A DNA stretch of 64,000 nucleotides from Neisseria leonii (GCF_028776105.2 NZ_CP145606.1:1798001-1862000), one strand, 5' to 3'; counted from the first letter of the stretch, positions 26,342 through 35,893 are shown. Notes: generated by a model not told the origin, from the letters alone. Numbers and translations: made by a program.

Positions 26342-26381
26342 AGGCCGTCTGAAAACCAAGGTTTCGGTTTTCAGACGGCCT
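26342..26381. terminator. Inverted DUS terminator (bidirectional)
   Basis: AGGCCGTCTGAA (26342-26353) and reverse complement (26370-26381), 12-bp stem, 16-nt loop, T-run after. It separates the convergent GNAT and fxsA genes. Confidence 0.8.
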
Positions 26382-26400
26382 TTTTTCTGGCTGCGGTGTC

Positions 26401-26877
26401 TCAGCCGCGCCGGTGCCTGATTGTACGGCCGGTGTTTTCCGGCTGCCTGCCGGGGCGCTCCACCGTAAATTCCCCCTCGATAATATCCTCCTGGTTGCGG
26501 CCGGTGAATGTCCGGTTGGCGGAATCCGCCTGAAAAGCGGTACCGCCCCGAACCGCCTGCCTGCCTTTGACCGGCAGCATCAAAAACAGTGCCAGCAGTG
26601 TGGAAATAAAGCCAGGACTCATCAGCATCACGGCCGCTACGGCATAGCGGACAGGCCACAGCAGCTGGTACAGCGACAGACGGCCGCCGCTGCGCGCGCC
26701 CGCAGCGGCCAGCAGCACGCCGGACAGGCCGAAGCGGCGCAGCATCAGCAGGCCGACCAGAAAACCGGCAATCATCAGCAGCAGGGTCGGGCCGCTGCCC
26801 AGCCAGCCGGCCACCCAGACGATAGACATGATTTCCAAAAACAGCAGTACCAGAAAGCCGATGGCGAAAAAACGCAT
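26401..26877 (-). CDS. fxsA: FxsA family membrane protein
   Basis: A 158-aa FxsA-like cytoplasmic membrane protein. Hydrophobic segments are at about residues 3-25 (FAIGFLVLLFLEIMSIVWVA), 30-48 (LLLMIAGFLVGLLMLRRFG) and 75-100 (VAAVMLMSPGFISTLLALFLMLP), with a hydrophilic tail. The conserved MSPGF motif is typical. In E. coli FxsA relieves F exclusion of phage T7 when overproduced; its normal role is unknown. Single gene, convergent with the GNAT gene. Confidence 0.85.
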   Translation of the reverse strand: MRFFAIGFLVLLFLEIMSIVWVAGWLGSGPTLLLMIAGFLVGLLMLRRFGLSGVLLAAAGARSGGRLSLYQLLWPVRYAVAAVMLMSPGFISTLLALFLMLPVKGRQAVRGGTAFQADSANRTFTGRNQEDIIEGEFTVERPGRQPENTGRTIRHRRG

Positions 26878-27056
26878 GGTTTATCCTCAATCTGTGAAAC
26901 GCGCCCGTACGGCGCAAAGCGTCAGCCAACATACAGCCGCCGCCTGCATTTTCAAGCAGGGCGGACGGTAAAGCAAGGGGTAAAAAAAAGTAAAGCGCTG
27001 CCGGGTGTGCCCTCTGCAAGATGAAGCGGCAGCCGAACTTTGCTATGCTTGGCTTC

Positions 27057-27716
27057 ATGAAAACCGCTATTGCTTTCCTGACTGCCCGCGTCTTTCCCGC
27101 AGCGGGCGTATTGTTTTTGGCCGCCTGTGCATCGTCCGTGCCGTCGGAGACGGGCGGTTCTGTTGCAGACGGATATTACCGTGTCGAGCGCGGCGACAAC
27201 CTTTACCGCATCGGTCTGCGTTTCAATCAAAGTGCCGCCACGTTGGCGCGTTGGAACAATCTGGCTGATCCCGCGCAAATCGAAGTCGGCCAGCTGTTGC
27301 GGGTGCGCCCCGAAACGGCGGTGCGCGGCGCAGAGCAAACGGCGGCTTCGGCTGCACGTTTGCGCTGGCCTGCCGACGGACCGTTGCTGGCGCGTTTCGA
27401 CGGGCGCGGCAATAAGGGTATCGACATCGGCGGGCAGCGCGGCGGTCCGGTTTATGCGGCCGGTGCGGGGCAGGTGCTGTATGCGGGCGACGGTGTGCGC
27501 GGTTACGGCAGGATGGTGCTGGTCAGCCACAGCAGCGGGCTGCTGACGGCGTATGCGAACAATGACCGGCTGCTGGTCGCCAAAGGTCAGCGTGTGGCGG
27601 CCGGCCAGAAAATTGCCGAAATGGGCAGCAGCGATACCGATCGGGTCAAGCTGCATTTTGAAGTGCGTTTGAGCGGCAAGGCGGTCAATCCTGAGCCGTA
27701 TCTGCCGCCGCGCTGA
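27057..27716 (+). CDS. nlpD: NlpD-like LysM/LytM lipoprotein
   Basis: A 219-aa lipoprotein: signal with lipobox LAAC (Cys24), a LysM domain at about 39-84 (YYRVERGDNLYRIGLRFN) and a C-terminal M23/LytM domain (NKGIDIGGQRGGPVYAAGAGQVLYAGDGVRGYG ... KLHFEVRLSGKAVNPEPYLP). The zinc-binding HxxxD of active endopeptidases is replaced (KGIDI, AYANND), as in NlpD. It would therefore act as an amidase activator in cell separation, not as a hydrolase. The start is uncertain: an in-frame ATG at 27021 adds 12 residues. Confidence 0.85.
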   Translation: MKTAIAFLTARVFPAAGVLFLAACASSVPSETGGSVADGYYRVERGDNLYRIGLRFNQSAATLARWNNLADPAQIEVGQLLRVRPETAVRGAEQTAASAARLRWPADGPLLARFDGRGNKGIDIGGQRGGPVYAAGAGQVLYAGDGVRGYGRMVLVSHSSGLLTAYANNDRLLVAKGQRVAAGQKIAEMGSSDTDRVKLHFEVRLSGKAVNPEPYLPPR

Positions 27717-27732
27717 CGGTGCGGCCGGGGGC

Positions 27733-27774
27733 AGGCCGTCTGAAAGATACGGATTTCGGCCTTTCAGACGGCCT
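27733..27774 (+). terminator. Inverted DUS terminator after nlpD
   Basis: AGGCCGTCTGAA (27733-27744) and reverse complement (27763-27774) followed by GTTTTTG. Confidence 0.75.
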
Positions 27775-27809
27775 GTTTTTGTTTATCGGGTAAACGGACG
27801 GGACGGTTT

Positions 27810-28352
27810 ATGGTGCAACCGCTGCGTATTTTGGGCATTGATCCGGGCAGCCGTATCACGGGTTTCGGTATCATCGATGTGGTAGGGGGGGATCACTATT
27901 ATGTGGCTTCGGGCTGCATCAAAACCCTTCCCGGCGACGAATTGGCCGGGCGCATCGGTGTGATTGTCGAAAATATCGGCGGGCTGATCCGGCAATACCG
28001 TCCCCGGCAGGCGGCGGTGGAACAGGTATTCGTCAATGCCAACCCTGCCGCCACGCTGATGCTGGGGCAGGCGCGCGGTGCCGCATTGGCCGCATTGGTG
28101 GTTCAGGGGCTGCCGGTGTATGAATACACAGCCTTGCAGGTCAAGCAGGCGGTAGTCGGGCACGGTAAAGCGGCCAAAGAGCAGGTGCAGCATATGGTGG
28201 TCAGTATGCTCGGGCTGTCCGGTACGCCCCAACCTGATGCGGCCGACGGTTTGGCGGTGGCGCTGACCCATGCGCTGCGCAACCGGGGGCTGGCAGGCCG
28301 TCTGAATCCGAACGGTCTGACGGTCAAGGGCGGACGTTTCCACGAAATCTGA
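27810..28352 (+). CDS. ruvC: Holliday junction resolvase RuvC
   Basis: A 180-aa RNase H-fold nuclease cutting Holliday junctions in complex with RuvAB. The first catalytic Asp is D11 in [37 protein letters not shown] and the C-terminal [13 protein letters not shown] carry the remaining acidic residues. An intragenic DUS (28295-28306) encodes GRLN. It sits immediately upstream of rplC, which is an unusual neighbour for the ribosomal operon. Confidence 0.95.
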   Translation: MVQPLRILGIDPGSRITGFGIIDVVGGDHYYVASGCIKTLPGDELAGRIGVIVENIGGLIRQYRPRQAAVEQVFVNANPAATLMLGQARGAALAALVVQGLPVYEYTALQVKQAVVGHGKAAKEQVQHMVVSMLGLSGTPQPDAADGLAVALTHALRNRGLAGRLNPNGLTVKGGRFHEI

Positions 28353-28419
28353 ACGTGCGCACTCATTGCCCGGGTAAAGTCGGAAAAACGCTAACCCAAG
28401 ATTTAAAAACAAAAAAATC

Positions 28420-28449
28420 TTGAAACTGTCGTGCGTTTTATGCTATATT
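28420..28449 (+). promoter_or_regulatory. Predicted promoter of the rplC-rplQ cluster
   Basis: TTGAAA, 18-nt spacer, TATATT with a TGC extension (extended -10). An A-rich stretch just upstream (28403-28417) could be an UP element. It lies between ruvC and rplC and gives a leader of about 80 nt. Confidence 0.65.
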
Positions 28450-28455
28450 TTCGTG

Positions 28456-28474
28456 CTTGGCATTTTATGCCAAG
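28456..28474 (+). promoter_or_regulatory. Leader hairpin upstream of rplC
   Basis: CTTGGCAT-TTT-ATGCCAAG, a perfect 8-bp stem with a 3-nt loop at the predicted 5' end of the rplC transcript. It could stabilise the mRNA 5' end or serve in ribosomal-protein feedback. Role is inferred only. Confidence 0.55.
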
Positions 28475-28536
28475 TATTCTTTTGTCCAATGGCCGATCAA
28501 TCGTAATCGACCCCTTTATTAAAAAGGAAAATAATC

Positions 28537-29181
28537 ATGACTTTAGGTCTGGTTGGGCGCAAAGTGGGCATGACCCGCGTGTTTACCGAACAGGGTGGTT
28601 CTATCCCGGTAACCGTGTTGGAATTGACTGCAAACCGCGTCACACAAGTCAAATCCGAAGATACTGACGGCTATGCGGCCGTACAAGTTACCTTCGGTCA
28701 GAAAAAAGCAAACCGTGTCAATAAAGCCGAAGCCGGCCACTTTGCCAAGGCGGGTGTGGAGGCAGGTCGCGGCTTGGTTGAGTTTGCTTTGACTGCTGAA
28801 AAAGCTGCCGAGCTGAAGGTTGGTGATGAAATCACTGTGTCTGTTTTTGAAGCCGGCCAGCTGGTTGATGTAACCGGTACCTCCAAGGGTAAAGGTTTTT
28901 CCGGCACCATCAAACGTCATAATTTTGATTCCCAACGTACTTCCCACGGTAACTCGCGTTCACACCGCGTTCCCGGCTCTATCGGTATGGCTCAGGATCC
29001 GGGTCGTGTGTTTCCGGGTCAGCGTATGGCCGGCCAGTACGGCAATACCAGATCGACTGTGCAGAATCTGGAAATCGTGCGTGTTGATGTCGAGCGTAAT
29101 CTGCTGCTGGTTAAAGGTGCCGTTCCCGGTGCGGTAAACGGCAGTGTGATTGTCCGTCCCGCAGTGAAAGTAGGTGCGTAA
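28537..29181 (+). CDS. rplC: 50S ribosomal protein L3
   Basis: A 214-aa L3 ([56 protein letters not shown]). It binds 23S rRNA early and its loop reaches the peptidyl-transferase centre. It is the first gene of the cluster here because rpsJ, its usual upstream neighbour, is absent from the window. AAGGA Shine-Dalgarno at about 28525. The stop overlaps the rplD start (TAATG). Confidence 0.98.
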   Translation: MTLGLVGRKVGMTRVFTEQGGSIPVTVLELTANRVTQVKSEDTDGYAAVQVTFGQKKANRVNKAEAGHFAKAGVEAGRGLVEFALTAEKAAELKVGDEITVSVFEAGQLVDVTGTSKGKGFSGTIKRHNFDSQRTSHGNSRSHRVPGSIGMAQDPGRVFPGQRMAGQYGNTRSTVQNLEIVRVDVERNLLLVKGAVPGAVNGSVIVRPAVKVGA

Positions 29182-29801
29182 TGGAATTGAAAGTAATTGA
29201 CGCAAAGGGCCAAGTGTCAGGCAGTCTGGCTGTCTCTGATGCGCTGTTTGCCCGTGAATACAACGAAGCGCTGGTGCACCAGCTGGTTACTGCATTTTTG
29301 GCTAACGCGCGCTCGGGTAACCGTGCCCAGCTGACGCGCGCCGAAGTGAAGCATTCCACCAAAAAACCGTGGCGTCAGAAAGGTACCGGCCGTGCGCGTT
29401 CCGGTATGACTTCTTCTCCGCTGTGGCGCAGCGGCGGCCGTGCCTTCCCGAATAAGCCGGACGAGAATTTCACGCAAAAAGTGAACCGTAAGATGTACCG
29501 TGCCGGTATGGCGGCTATTTTGTCGCAACTGGTGCGTGACGAGCGTCTGTTTGCGGTGGAAGAGTTGTCGGCTGCTACGCCGAAAACCAAAGCGTTTGCA
29601 GAGCAAGTAAAAAACATGGGCTTGGAGCAAGTGCTGTTTGTTACCAAGCAGCTGGATGAAAATGTTTATCTGTCTTCCCGCAACCTGCCCAATGTTTTGG
29701 TTCTGGAAGCTCAGCAAATCGATCCTTACAGCTTGTTGCGCTACAAAAAAGTAGTGATGACCAAAGATGCGGTTGCGCAGTTAGAGGAGCAGTGGGTATG
29801 A
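29181..29801 (+). CDS. rplD: 50S ribosomal protein L4
   Basis: A 206-aa L4. The basic extended loop [26 protein letters not shown] reaches the exit tunnel. In E. coli L4 also represses its own S10 operon through the leader; whether that holds here is unknown, although a leader hairpin precedes rplC. TAATG overlap with rplC and ATGA overlap with rplW. Confidence 0.98.
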   Translation: MELKVIDAKGQVSGSLAVSDALFAREYNEALVHQLVTAFLANARSGNRAQLTRAEVKHSTKKPWRQKGTGRARSGMTSSPLWRSGGRAFPNKPDENFTQKVNRKMYRAGMAAILSQLVRDERLFAVEELSAATPKTKAFAEQVKNMGLEQVLFVTKQLDENVYLSSRNLPNVLVLEAQQIDPYSLLRYKKVVMTKDAVAQLEEQWV

Positions 29802-30112
29802 ATCAAGAACGCCTGATGAAAGTGATTTTGGCGCCTGTTGTCTCTGAAAAGAGCAACCTGCTGGCTGAAAAACGCAATCAAATGACTTTTAAAGTGCTGC
29901 CGAATGCGACGAAAACCGAGATTAAAGCGGCTGTCGAGCTGCTGTTCGGTGTGGAGGTTGCTTCTGTGACTACCACGACTACCAAAGGCAAAACCAAGCG
30001 TTTCGGCCGTACCGTCGGTCGCCGCAGCGATGTGAAAAAAGCTTATGTGAGCTTGGCTGCCGGCCAGGAGTTGGATCTGGAAGCCGCTGCCGCAGCTGCT
30101 GATAAGGAGTAA
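29798..30112 (+). CDS. rplW: 50S ribosomal protein L23
   Basis: A 104-aa L23 ([41 protein letters not shown]). It sits at the tunnel exit and docks trigger factor and SRP. The ATG at 29798, overlapping the rplD stop, is preferred over an in-frame GTG at 29792; GAGGAG precedes it. The C-terminus is rich in Ala and acidic residues, as in other neisserial L23. Confidence 0.97.
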   Translation: MNQERLMKVILAPVVSEKSNLLAEKRNQMTFKVLPNATKTEIKAAVELLFGVEVASVTTTTTKGKTKRFGRTVGRRSDVKKAYVSLAAGQELDLEAAAAAADKE

Positions 30113-30117
30113 GGATA

Positions 30118-30951
30118 ATGGCTATTGTAAAAATGAAGCCGACCTCTGCTGGCCGCCGCGGCATGGTTCGCGTGACCACGGAAGGTTTGCATAAAGGCGC
30201 GCCTTATGCTGCGCTGGTTGAGAAGAAAAACTCAACTGCCGGCCGCAATCATAACGGCCACATTACTACCCGCCATAAAGGCGGCGGTCATAAGCACCAC
30301 TACCGTATCGTTGATTTCAAGCGCAATAAAGACGGCATTCCGGCCAAAGTGGAGCGCATTGAATACGATCCGAACCGTACTGCGCATATTGCACTGCTGT
30401 GCTATGCCGACGGGGAACGCCGCTACATTATTGCGCCGCGCGGTATCAAGGCCGGTGCTGTGTTGGTCTCAGGCTCTGAAGCGGCCATCAAGGTGGGCAA
30501 TACGCTGCCGATCCGCAATATTCCGGTCGGTACTACCGTTCACTGCATCGAAATGAAACCCGGTAAAGGTGCGCAGATTGCCCGTTCGGCAGGCGCTTCT
30601 GCTGTGCTGCTGGCAAAAGAGGGTGTGTATGCGCAAGTCCGCCTGCGTTCCGGCGAAGTGCGTAAAATCCATATCGACTGCCGCGCTACTGTTGGTGAAG
30701 TCGGTAACGAAGAGCAAAGCCTGAAAAAAATCGGTAAAGCCGGTGCCAACCGCTGGCGCGGTATCCGTCCGACCGTACGCGGTGTGGTGATGAACCCGGT
30801 AGATCACCCGCACGGTGGTGGTGAAGGCCGTACAGGCGAAGCGCGCGAACCGGTCAGCCCATGGGGTACGCCGGCCAAAGGTTACCGCACCCGTAACAAT
30901 AAACGCACGGACAATATGATTGTTCGCCGCCGTTACTCAAATAAAGGTTAA
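30118..30951 (+). CDS. rplB: 50S ribosomal protein L2
   Basis: A 277-aa L2, a primary 23S rRNA binder needed for subunit association and peptidyl-transferase activity. The [17 protein letters not shown] motif with the conserved His is near the C-terminus. Shine-Dalgarno AAGGAGTAAGGA lies before the ATG, 5 bp after rplW. Confidence 0.98.
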   Translation: MAIVKMKPTSAGRRGMVRVTTEGLHKGAPYAALVEKKNSTAGRNHNGHITTRHKGGGHKHHYRIVDFKRNKDGIPAKVERIEYDPNRTAHIALLCYADGERRYIIAPRGIKAGAVLVSGSEAAIKVGNTLPIRNIPVGTTVHCIEMKPGKGAQIARSAGASAVLLAKEGVYAQVRLRSGEVRKIHIDCRATVGEVGNEEQSLKKIGKAGANRWRGIRPTVRGVVMNPVDHPHGGGEGRTGEAREPVSPWGTPAKGYRTRNNKRTDNMIVRRRYSNKG

Positions 30952-30956
30952 TTGAT

Positions 30957-31235
30957 ATGGCTCGTTCATTGAAAAAAGGCCCATATGTAGACCTGCATTT
31001 GCTGAAAAAAGTAGATGCGGCTCGTGCAAACAACGACAAGCGCCCGATTAAAACCTGGTCGCGCCGTTCCACCATTCTGCCCGATTTTATCGGCCTCACT
31101 ATCGCTGTGCATAACGGCCGCACCCATGTGCCCGTATTTATCAGCGACAATATGGTCGGCCACAAGCTGGGCGAATTCTCATTGACCCGTACCTTTAAAG
31201 GCCACTTGGCCGATAAGAAGGCCAAGAAGAAATAA
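30957..31235 (+). CDS. rpsS: 30S ribosomal protein S19
   Basis: A 92-aa S19 ([44 protein letters not shown]), part of the 30S head near the A-site finger. Basic lysine-rich C-terminus. Five bp after rplB. Confidence 0.98.
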   Translation: MARSLKKGPYVDLHLLKKVDAARANNDKRPIKTWSRRSTILPDFIGLTIAVHNGRTHVPVFISDNMVGHKLGEFSLTRTFKGHLADKKAKKK

Positions 31236-31245
31236 GGGATAAAAC

Positions 31246-31575
31246 ATGAGAGTATCTGCATCACATAAAAATGCCCGTATCTCTGCCCAAAAAGCTCGCT
31301 TGGTGGCAGACCTGATTCGCGGCAAGAACATTGCCCAAGCCCTGAACATCTTGGCATTCAGCCCGAAAAAAGGTGCTGAGTTGATTAAAAAGGTACTGGA
31401 ATCCGCTATCGCCAATGCGGAGCACAACAACGGTGCCGATATCGACGAGTTGAAAGTTGTCACCATTTATGTTGATAAGGCCGCTTCGTTGAAGCGTTTC
31501 CAGGCTCGTGCCAAAGGTCGCGGTAACCGCATTGAAAAACAAACTTGTCATATCAATGTGACAGTGGGTAACTAA
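31246..31575 (+). CDS. rplV: 50S ribosomal protein L22
   Basis: A 109-aa L22 with the conserved [21 protein letters not shown] and the tunnel beta-hairpin ([14 protein letters not shown]). Alterations in this hairpin give macrolide resistance in other species; none is evident here. AAGGGA Shine-Dalgarno. Confidence 0.98.
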   Translation: MRVSASHKNARISAQKARLVADLIRGKNIAQALNILAFSPKKGAELIKKVLESAIANAEHNNGADIDELKVVTIYVDKAASLKRFQARAKGRGNRIEKQTCHINVTVGN

Positions 31576-31584
31576 GGAAAAGCT

Positions 31585-32280
31585 ATGGGACAAAAAATTC
31601 ATCCGACTGGCTTTCGTCTGGCGGTAAACAAAGACTGGTCGTCTAAATGGTTTGCCAAAAGCAACGAATTCCCGACTGTTCTGAAACAGGATATCGATGT
31701 CCGCGAGTACTTGCGCAAACGCCTGTCTGCTGCTTCTGTCGGCCGTGTTGTGATTGAGCGTCCGGCCAAATCTGCCCGCATTACCATTCATTCGGCCCGT
31801 CCGGGTGTGGTTATCGGCAAAAAAGGCGAAGACATCGAAGTATTGAAACGCGACCTGCAAAACCTGATGGGTGTGCCGGTTCATGTCAATATCGAAGAAA
31901 TCCGCAAGCCCGAGCTGGATGCGCAGATTATTGCCGACGGCATCGCCCAGCAGCTGGAAAAACGCGTCCAGTTCCGCCGTGCCATGAAACGCGCTATGCA
32001 GAATGCCATGCGTGTCGGTGCCAAAGGCATCAAAATCATGACATCAGGCCGTCTGAACGGTGCGGATATTGCGCGTAGCGAATGGTACCGCGAAGGCCGT
32101 GTGCCGCTGCACACCCTGCGTGCCAATGTGGATTATGCAACCAGCGAGGCGCACACCACTTACGGTGTGATCGGTCTGAAAGTTTGGGTTTATACCGGCG
32201 AGGGCAAAGAAGCTGCCCAAGCCCGTCCCGAACAAGAAAACAAACGCAGAAAGGGTGGTCGAAATGCTGCAGCCAACTAG
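31585..32280 (+). CDS. rpsC: 30S ribosomal protein S3
   Basis: A 231-aa S3 with KH domain ([21 protein letters not shown]) and C-terminal S3 domain ([32 protein letters not shown]). It helps form the mRNA entry channel. A DUS (32046-32057) sits inside this highly conserved gene and encodes GRLN, so the uptake signal is accommodated by an otherwise conserved motif. The 3' end overlaps rplP by 17 bp. Confidence 0.98.
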   Translation: MGQKIHPTGFRLAVNKDWSSKWFAKSNEFPTVLKQDIDVREYLRKRLSAASVGRVVIERPAKSARITIHSARPGVVIGKKGEDIEVLKRDLQNLMGVPVHVNIEEIRKPELDAQIIADGIAQQLEKRVQFRRAMKRAMQNAMRVGAKGIKIMTSGRLNGADIARSEWYREGRVPLHTLRANVDYATSEAHTTYGVIGLKVWVYTGEGKEAAQARPEQENKRRKGGRNAAAN

Positions 32281-32680
32281 AATGAAATACCGCAAACAGC
32301 ACAAAGGCCGCAATACCGGTGTTGCTACACGCGGTAATGCTGTCAGCTTCGGTGATTTCGGTTTGAAAGCAGTCGGCCGAGGCCGTCTGACTGCCCGCCA
32401 AATCGAAGCTGCCCGTCGTGCCATGACCCGCCATATCAAACGCGGCGGCCGCATCTGGATCCGTGTTTTCCCCGACAAACCGATTACGGCCAAGCCGATT
32501 CAGGTGCGTATGGGTGGCGGTAAAGGTTCGGTTGAATACTATGTGGCCGAAATCCGTCCCGGCAAGGTGCTGTACGAAATGGACGGCGTTGCCGAAACCT
32601 TGGCCCGTGAAGCATTTGCTTTGGCTGCTGCCAAACTGCCGATTCCGACTGTGTTTGTAGTAAGACAGGTAGGTAAATAA
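32264..32680 (+). CDS. rplP: 50S ribosomal protein L16
   Basis: A 138-aa L16 ([41 protein letters not shown]), at the A-site tRNA elbow. The ATG at 32264 lies inside the end of rpsC with AAAGGGTGGTCGAA upstream, the standard start. TAATG overlap with rpmC. Confidence 0.98.
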   Translation: MLQPTRMKYRKQHKGRNTGVATRGNAVSFGDFGLKAVGRGRLTARQIEAARRAMTRHIKRGGRIWIRVFPDKPITAKPIQVRMGGGKGSVEYYVAEIRPGKVLYEMDGVAETLAREAFALAAAKLPIPTVFVVRQVGK

Positions 32681-32871
32681 TGAAAGCCAATGAATTGAAA
32701 GACAAATCAGTTGAGCAACTGAATGCTGACTTGGTTGATTTGCTGAAAGCTCAATTCGGCCTGCGCATGCAACACGCCACCGGCCAGTTGGGTAAAACCA
32801 GCGAATTGAAAAAAGTGCGTCGCGACATTGCTCGTATTAAAACCGTTTTAGCTGAAAAAGGTGGTAAATAA
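32680..32871 (+). CDS. rpmC: 50S ribosomal protein L29
   Basis: A 63-aa helical L29 ([47 protein letters not shown]) next to L23 at the tunnel exit. Coupled on both sides by TAATG overlaps. Confidence 0.97.
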   Translation: MKANELKDKSVEQLNADLVDLLKAQFGLRMQHATGQLGKTSELKKVRRDIARIKTVLAEKGGK

Positions 32872-33134
32872 TGAGCGAAGTGAAAAATGTCCGTACCCTG
32901 CAAGGCAAAGTGATCAGCGACAAAATGGATAAAACCGTTACCGTATTGGTGGAGCGTAAAGTAAAACATCCGCTGTACGGAAAGGTGATTAGCCGCTCTA
33001 CCAAAATTCACGCCCACGATGAGCAGAACCAGTACGGTATCGGCGATATCGTTGTGATTGAAGAGGGTCGCCCTTTGTCTAAAACCAAATCTTGGGTAGT
33101 AAAAGAATTGGTGGAAAAGGCGCGTGCCGTCTAA
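32871..33134 (+). CDS. rpsQ: 30S ribosomal protein S17
   Basis: An 87-aa OB-fold S17 ([47 protein letters not shown]), an early 16S rRNA binder. Last gene before a 224-bp structured gap that separates the S10-type and spc-type parts of the cluster. Confidence 0.97.
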   Translation: MSEVKNVRTLQGKVISDKMDKTVTVLVERKVKHPLYGKVISRSTKIHAHDEQNQYGIGDIVVIEEGRPLSKTKSWVVKELVEKARAV

Positions 33135-33358
33135 AATTTGCAACAAGACGTATGTCTGAGTAGAAACGAAGCTTGCAGCAAATGAAAAAACGCTGTAAAC
33201 TTCGTTTCTTAGCTTTCAGATTCTTGAAAGTTTCTCCCTTCGGGGCCAAGACTGGTTTACTGGAACCATTTAAGGTTTCAGATGTGCTTTGAATCCTCAG
33301 CTGATTGAGAGGCCGTCTGAAAATGGTAAATTAAGTTGGATTTTTTAAAGGTAAAAAC
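33135..33358 (+). promoter_or_regulatory. Structured rpsQ-rplN intergenic region
   Basis: The only long gap inside the ribosomal cluster. It contains a 48-nt hairpin (33162-33209: 10-bp outer stem AGAAACGAAG/CTTCGTTTCT, one C-A mismatch, 7-bp inner stem, 12-nt loop). It also contains a second stem CTTTCA/TGAAAG (33213-33230), a CCC-TTCG-GGG turn near 33236-33245, and two mutually exclusive stems around 33254-33279. A DUS lies at 33310-33321. A possible promoter, TTGCAG-17-TAAACT (33173-33201), overlaps the hairpin. It could be an attenuator, an mRNA-processing site or the leader of the spc operon. Confidence 0.55.
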
Positions 33359-33727
33359 ATGATTCAAATGCAGACCATCTTAGATGTGGCTGATAACTCG
33401 GGTGCGCGCCGCGTGATGTGCATCAAAGTGTTGGGCGGATCTAAGCGTCGCTACGCTAATGTTGGCGACATTATTAAAGTGGCGGTTAAGGATGCGGCAC
33501 CGCGTGGTCGTGTCAAGAAGGGTGATGTGTACAATGCTGTGGTGGTTCGTACTGCCAAAGGTGTTCGCCGCCCTGATGGTGCGCTGATTAAGTTTGACAA
33601 TAATGCGGCTGTGCTGCTGAACAACAAACTTGAGCCGATGGGTACCCGCATTTTTGGCCCGGTTACCCGTGAGTTGCGGACTGAGCGCTTCATGAAAATC
33701 GTTTCATTGGCACCTGAAGTATTGTAA
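33359..33727 (+). CDS. rplN: 50S ribosomal protein L14
   Basis: A 122-aa L14 ([36 protein letters not shown]), the 50S interface protein bound by RsfS, which is also encoded in this window. It is first after the structured gap, so its expression may depend on that region. AAAGG Shine-Dalgarno. Confidence 0.98.
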   Translation: MIQMQTILDVADNSGARRVMCIKVLGGSKRRYANVGDIIKVAVKDAAPRGRVKKGDVYNAVVVRTAKGVRRPDGALIKFDNNAAVLLNNKLEPMGTRIFGPVTRELRTERFMKIVSLAPEVL

Positions 33728-33739
33728 GGAAGGATTACA

Positions 33740-34063
33740 ATGAACAAAATCATTAAAGGCGATCAAGTTATCGTTATTGCCGGTAAGGATAAGGGTAAGC
33801 AGGGTCAGGTTGTCCGTGTATTGGGCGATAAAGTGGTCGTGGAAGGTGTCAATGTGGCGAAGCGCCACCAGAAGCCGAATCCGATGCGCGGTGTTGAGGG
33901 TGGTATTGTGGAAAAAAATATGCCTCTGGCTATTTCCAATGTTGCCATTTTTAATCCCGAGACACAAAAAGCCGACCGTGTGGGTATTAAGTTGGTAGAG
34001 GGCGAAGGCAAGGTAAAACGCGTTCGTGTATTCAAGTCCAACGGTGCGCAAATCGGTGCTTAA
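33740..34063 (+). CDS. rplX: 50S ribosomal protein L24
   Basis: A 107-aa L24 with the KOW motif ([31 protein letters not shown]), an assembly initiator of 50S. AAGGA Shine-Dalgarno; 12 bp after rplN. Confidence 0.98.
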   Translation: MNKIIKGDQVIVIAGKDKGKQGQVVRVLGDKVVVEGVNVAKRHQKPNPMRGVEGGIVEKNMPLAISNVAIFNPETQKADRVGIKLVEGEGKVKRVRVFKSNGAQIGA

Positions 34064-34078
34064 GGGAGTGAGTAAAAT

Positions 34079-34618
34079 ATGGCTCGTTTAAAAGATTTTT
34101 ACAACAGCACTGTTGTGCCGGAGCTGATTAAGCAGTTTGGTTACAAATCTGTTATGGAAGTGCCGCGTATCGAAAAAATTACCTTGAATATGGGTGTCGG
34201 TGAGGCGGTTGCGGATAAGAAAGTGATGGAGCATGCGGTTGCGGATCTGGAAAAAATTGCCGGACAGAAACCGGTGGTAACAGTGGCCCGCAAATCGATT
34301 GCAGGTTTTAAGATTCGCGATAATTATCCGGTCGGCTGTAAAGTTACTCTGCGCCGCGAACAGATGTTTGAGTTCTTGGATCGGTTGGTATCCATTGCTT
34401 TGCCGCGTGTGCGGGATTTCCGAGGTGTAAGCGGTAAGTCTTTTGATGGTCGCGGTAACTACAATATGGGTGTCCGCGAACAGATCATTTTCCCGGAAAT
34501 TGAGTACGATAAAATCGATGCGCTGCGTGGTTTGAATATCACTATTACTACCACAGCAAAAACTGATGAAGAAGCCAAAGCGCTGCTGTCGTTGTTCAAA
34601 TTTCCGTTTAAAGGATAA
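34079..34618 (+). CDS. rplE: 50S ribosomal protein L5
   Basis: A 179-aa L5 ([65 protein letters not shown]). It binds 5S rRNA and contacts P-site tRNA. 15 bp after rplX. Confidence 0.98.
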   Translation: MARLKDFYNSTVVPELIKQFGYKSVMEVPRIEKITLNMGVGEAVADKKVMEHAVADLEKIAGQKPVVTVARKSIAGFKIRDNYPVGCKVTLRREQMFEFLDRLVSIALPRVRDFRGVSGKSFDGRGNYNMGVREQIIFPEIEYDKIDALRGLNITITTTAKTDEEAKALLSLFKFPFKG

Positions 34619-34620
34619 TC

Positions 34621-34926
34621 ATGGCTAAGAAAGCACTTATTAATCGCGAAGCGAAACGTGTTGCTTTGGCTAAGAAATATGCTGCTAAACGCGCGGCAAT
34701 TTTCGCAGTCATCAATGATGCCAACGCGACAGATGAAGAACGCTTCGAAGCACGTTTGAAGCTGCAGGCTATTCCGCGTAATGCTGCTCCGGTCCGCCAA
34801 CGCCGCCGTTGTGCCATTACCGGCCGTCCTCGCGGCACCTTCCGCAAATTCGGCTTGGGCCGCATTAAGATCCGTGAAATCGCTATGCGTGGCGAGATTC
34901 CGGGTGTCATTAAAGCCAGCTGGTAA
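34621..34926 (+). CDS. rpsN: 30S ribosomal protein S14
   Basis: A 101-aa S14 of the long, zinc-free type: the segment [27 protein letters not shown] has only one Cys, so the four-Cys zinc site of short S14 is absent. Two bp after rplE. Confidence 0.98.
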   Translation: MAKKALINREAKRVALAKKYAAKRAAIFAVINDANATDEERFEARLKLQAIPRNAAPVRQRRRCAITGRPRGTFRKFGLGRIKIREIAMRGEIPGVIKASW

Positions 34927-34940
34927 TAGGAGAGAATTAA

Positions 34941-35333
34941 ATGAGTATGCATGATCCTATTTCCGATATGTTGACCCGTATCCGCAATGCGCAACGCGCA
35001 AATAAAGTTGCGGTTGCTATGCCCTCTTCAAAACTCAAGCGCGCAATTGCTCAGGTTTTGAAAGAGGAAGGCTATATCGAAGACTTCGCGGTTTCTGCTG
35101 ATGCGAAACCGGTATTGGAAATCCAATTGAAATACTATGCAGGTCGTCCGGTTATCGAGCAAATCAAGCGTGTATCACGTCCCGGTTTGCGCGTATATAA
35201 AGGTTCTAACGACATTCCGACAGTAATGAACGGTTTGGGTGTGGCCATTGTGAGTACTTCAAAAGGCGTGATGACTGACCGTAAAGCCCGTGCTGCCGGC
35301 ATCGGTGGTGAGTTGTTGTGCATTGTTGCCTAA
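34941..35333 (+). CDS. rpsH: 30S ribosomal protein S8
   Basis: A 130-aa S8 ([46 protein letters not shown]). In E. coli S8 represses the spc operon by binding near the rplE start; no such site was tested here. AGGAGAG Shine-Dalgarno. Confidence 0.98.
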   Translation: MSMHDPISDMLTRIRNAQRANKVAVAMPSSKLKRAIAQVLKEEGYIEDFAVSADAKPVLEIQLKYYAGRPVIEQIKRVSRPGLRVYKGSNDIPTVMNGLGVAIVSTSKGVMTDRKARAAGIGGELLCIVA

Positions 35334-35345
35334 GGAGCGTTTAAG

Positions 35346-35879
35346 ATGTCTCGCGTAGCGAAAAATCCAGTAACTGTTCCTGCTGGCGTAGAAGTAAAAT
35401 TCGGAACAGATGCATTGACGGTCAAAGGTAAAAACGGCGAGTTGTCTTTTCCTTTGAGTAATGATGTCAAAATCGAACTGAACGATGGTCAATTGACTTT
35501 TGCGGCGGCGAACCAAAGCAAGCAGTCTGCTGCCATGTCCGGTACTGCCCGCGCTATTGTGGCCAATATGGTTAAAGGTGTGGCGGAAGGTTTTGAGAAA
35601 AAGCTCCAATTGATCGGCGTGGGTTATCGTGCCCAGGCTCAGGGTCAAACCCTGAATTTGTCTTTGGGTTTCTCTCATCCCATCGTATATGAAATGCCTG
35701 CGGGTGTTTCTGTGCAGACACCGTCACAAACAGAGATCGTCATCAGCGGTGCCGACAAGCAGGTTGTCGGTCAGGTGGCTGCGGAAATCCGCGCCTTCCG
35801 CTCGCCGGAGCCTTATAAAGGCAAGGGTGTCCGCTATGTGGGCGAAGTGGTTGTGATGAAAGAAGCTAAGAAGAAATAA
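35346..35879 (+). CDS. rplF: 50S ribosomal protein L6
   Basis: A 177-aa L6 made of two similar domains ([46 protein letters not shown]), near the sarcin-ricin loop. 12 bp after rpsH with AAGGAG. Confidence 0.98.
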   Translation: MSRVAKNPVTVPAGVEVKFGTDALTVKGKNGELSFPLSNDVKIELNDGQLTFAAANQSKQSAAMSGTARAIVANMVKGVAEGFEKKLQLIGVGYRAQAQGQTLNLSLGFSHPIVYEMPAGVSVQTPSQTEIVISGADKQVVGQVAAEIRAFRSPEPYKGKGVRYVGEVVVMKEAKKK

Positions 35880-35893
35880 TTGAGGCCTCACTA

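Noticed and set aside
28431..28667. A 78-codon frame overlapping the rplC leader, as a possible leader peptide
   Set aside because: It overlaps rplC in another frame, and its starts coincide with the hairpin rather than with a Shine-Dalgarno. I see no attenuator-type codon run.
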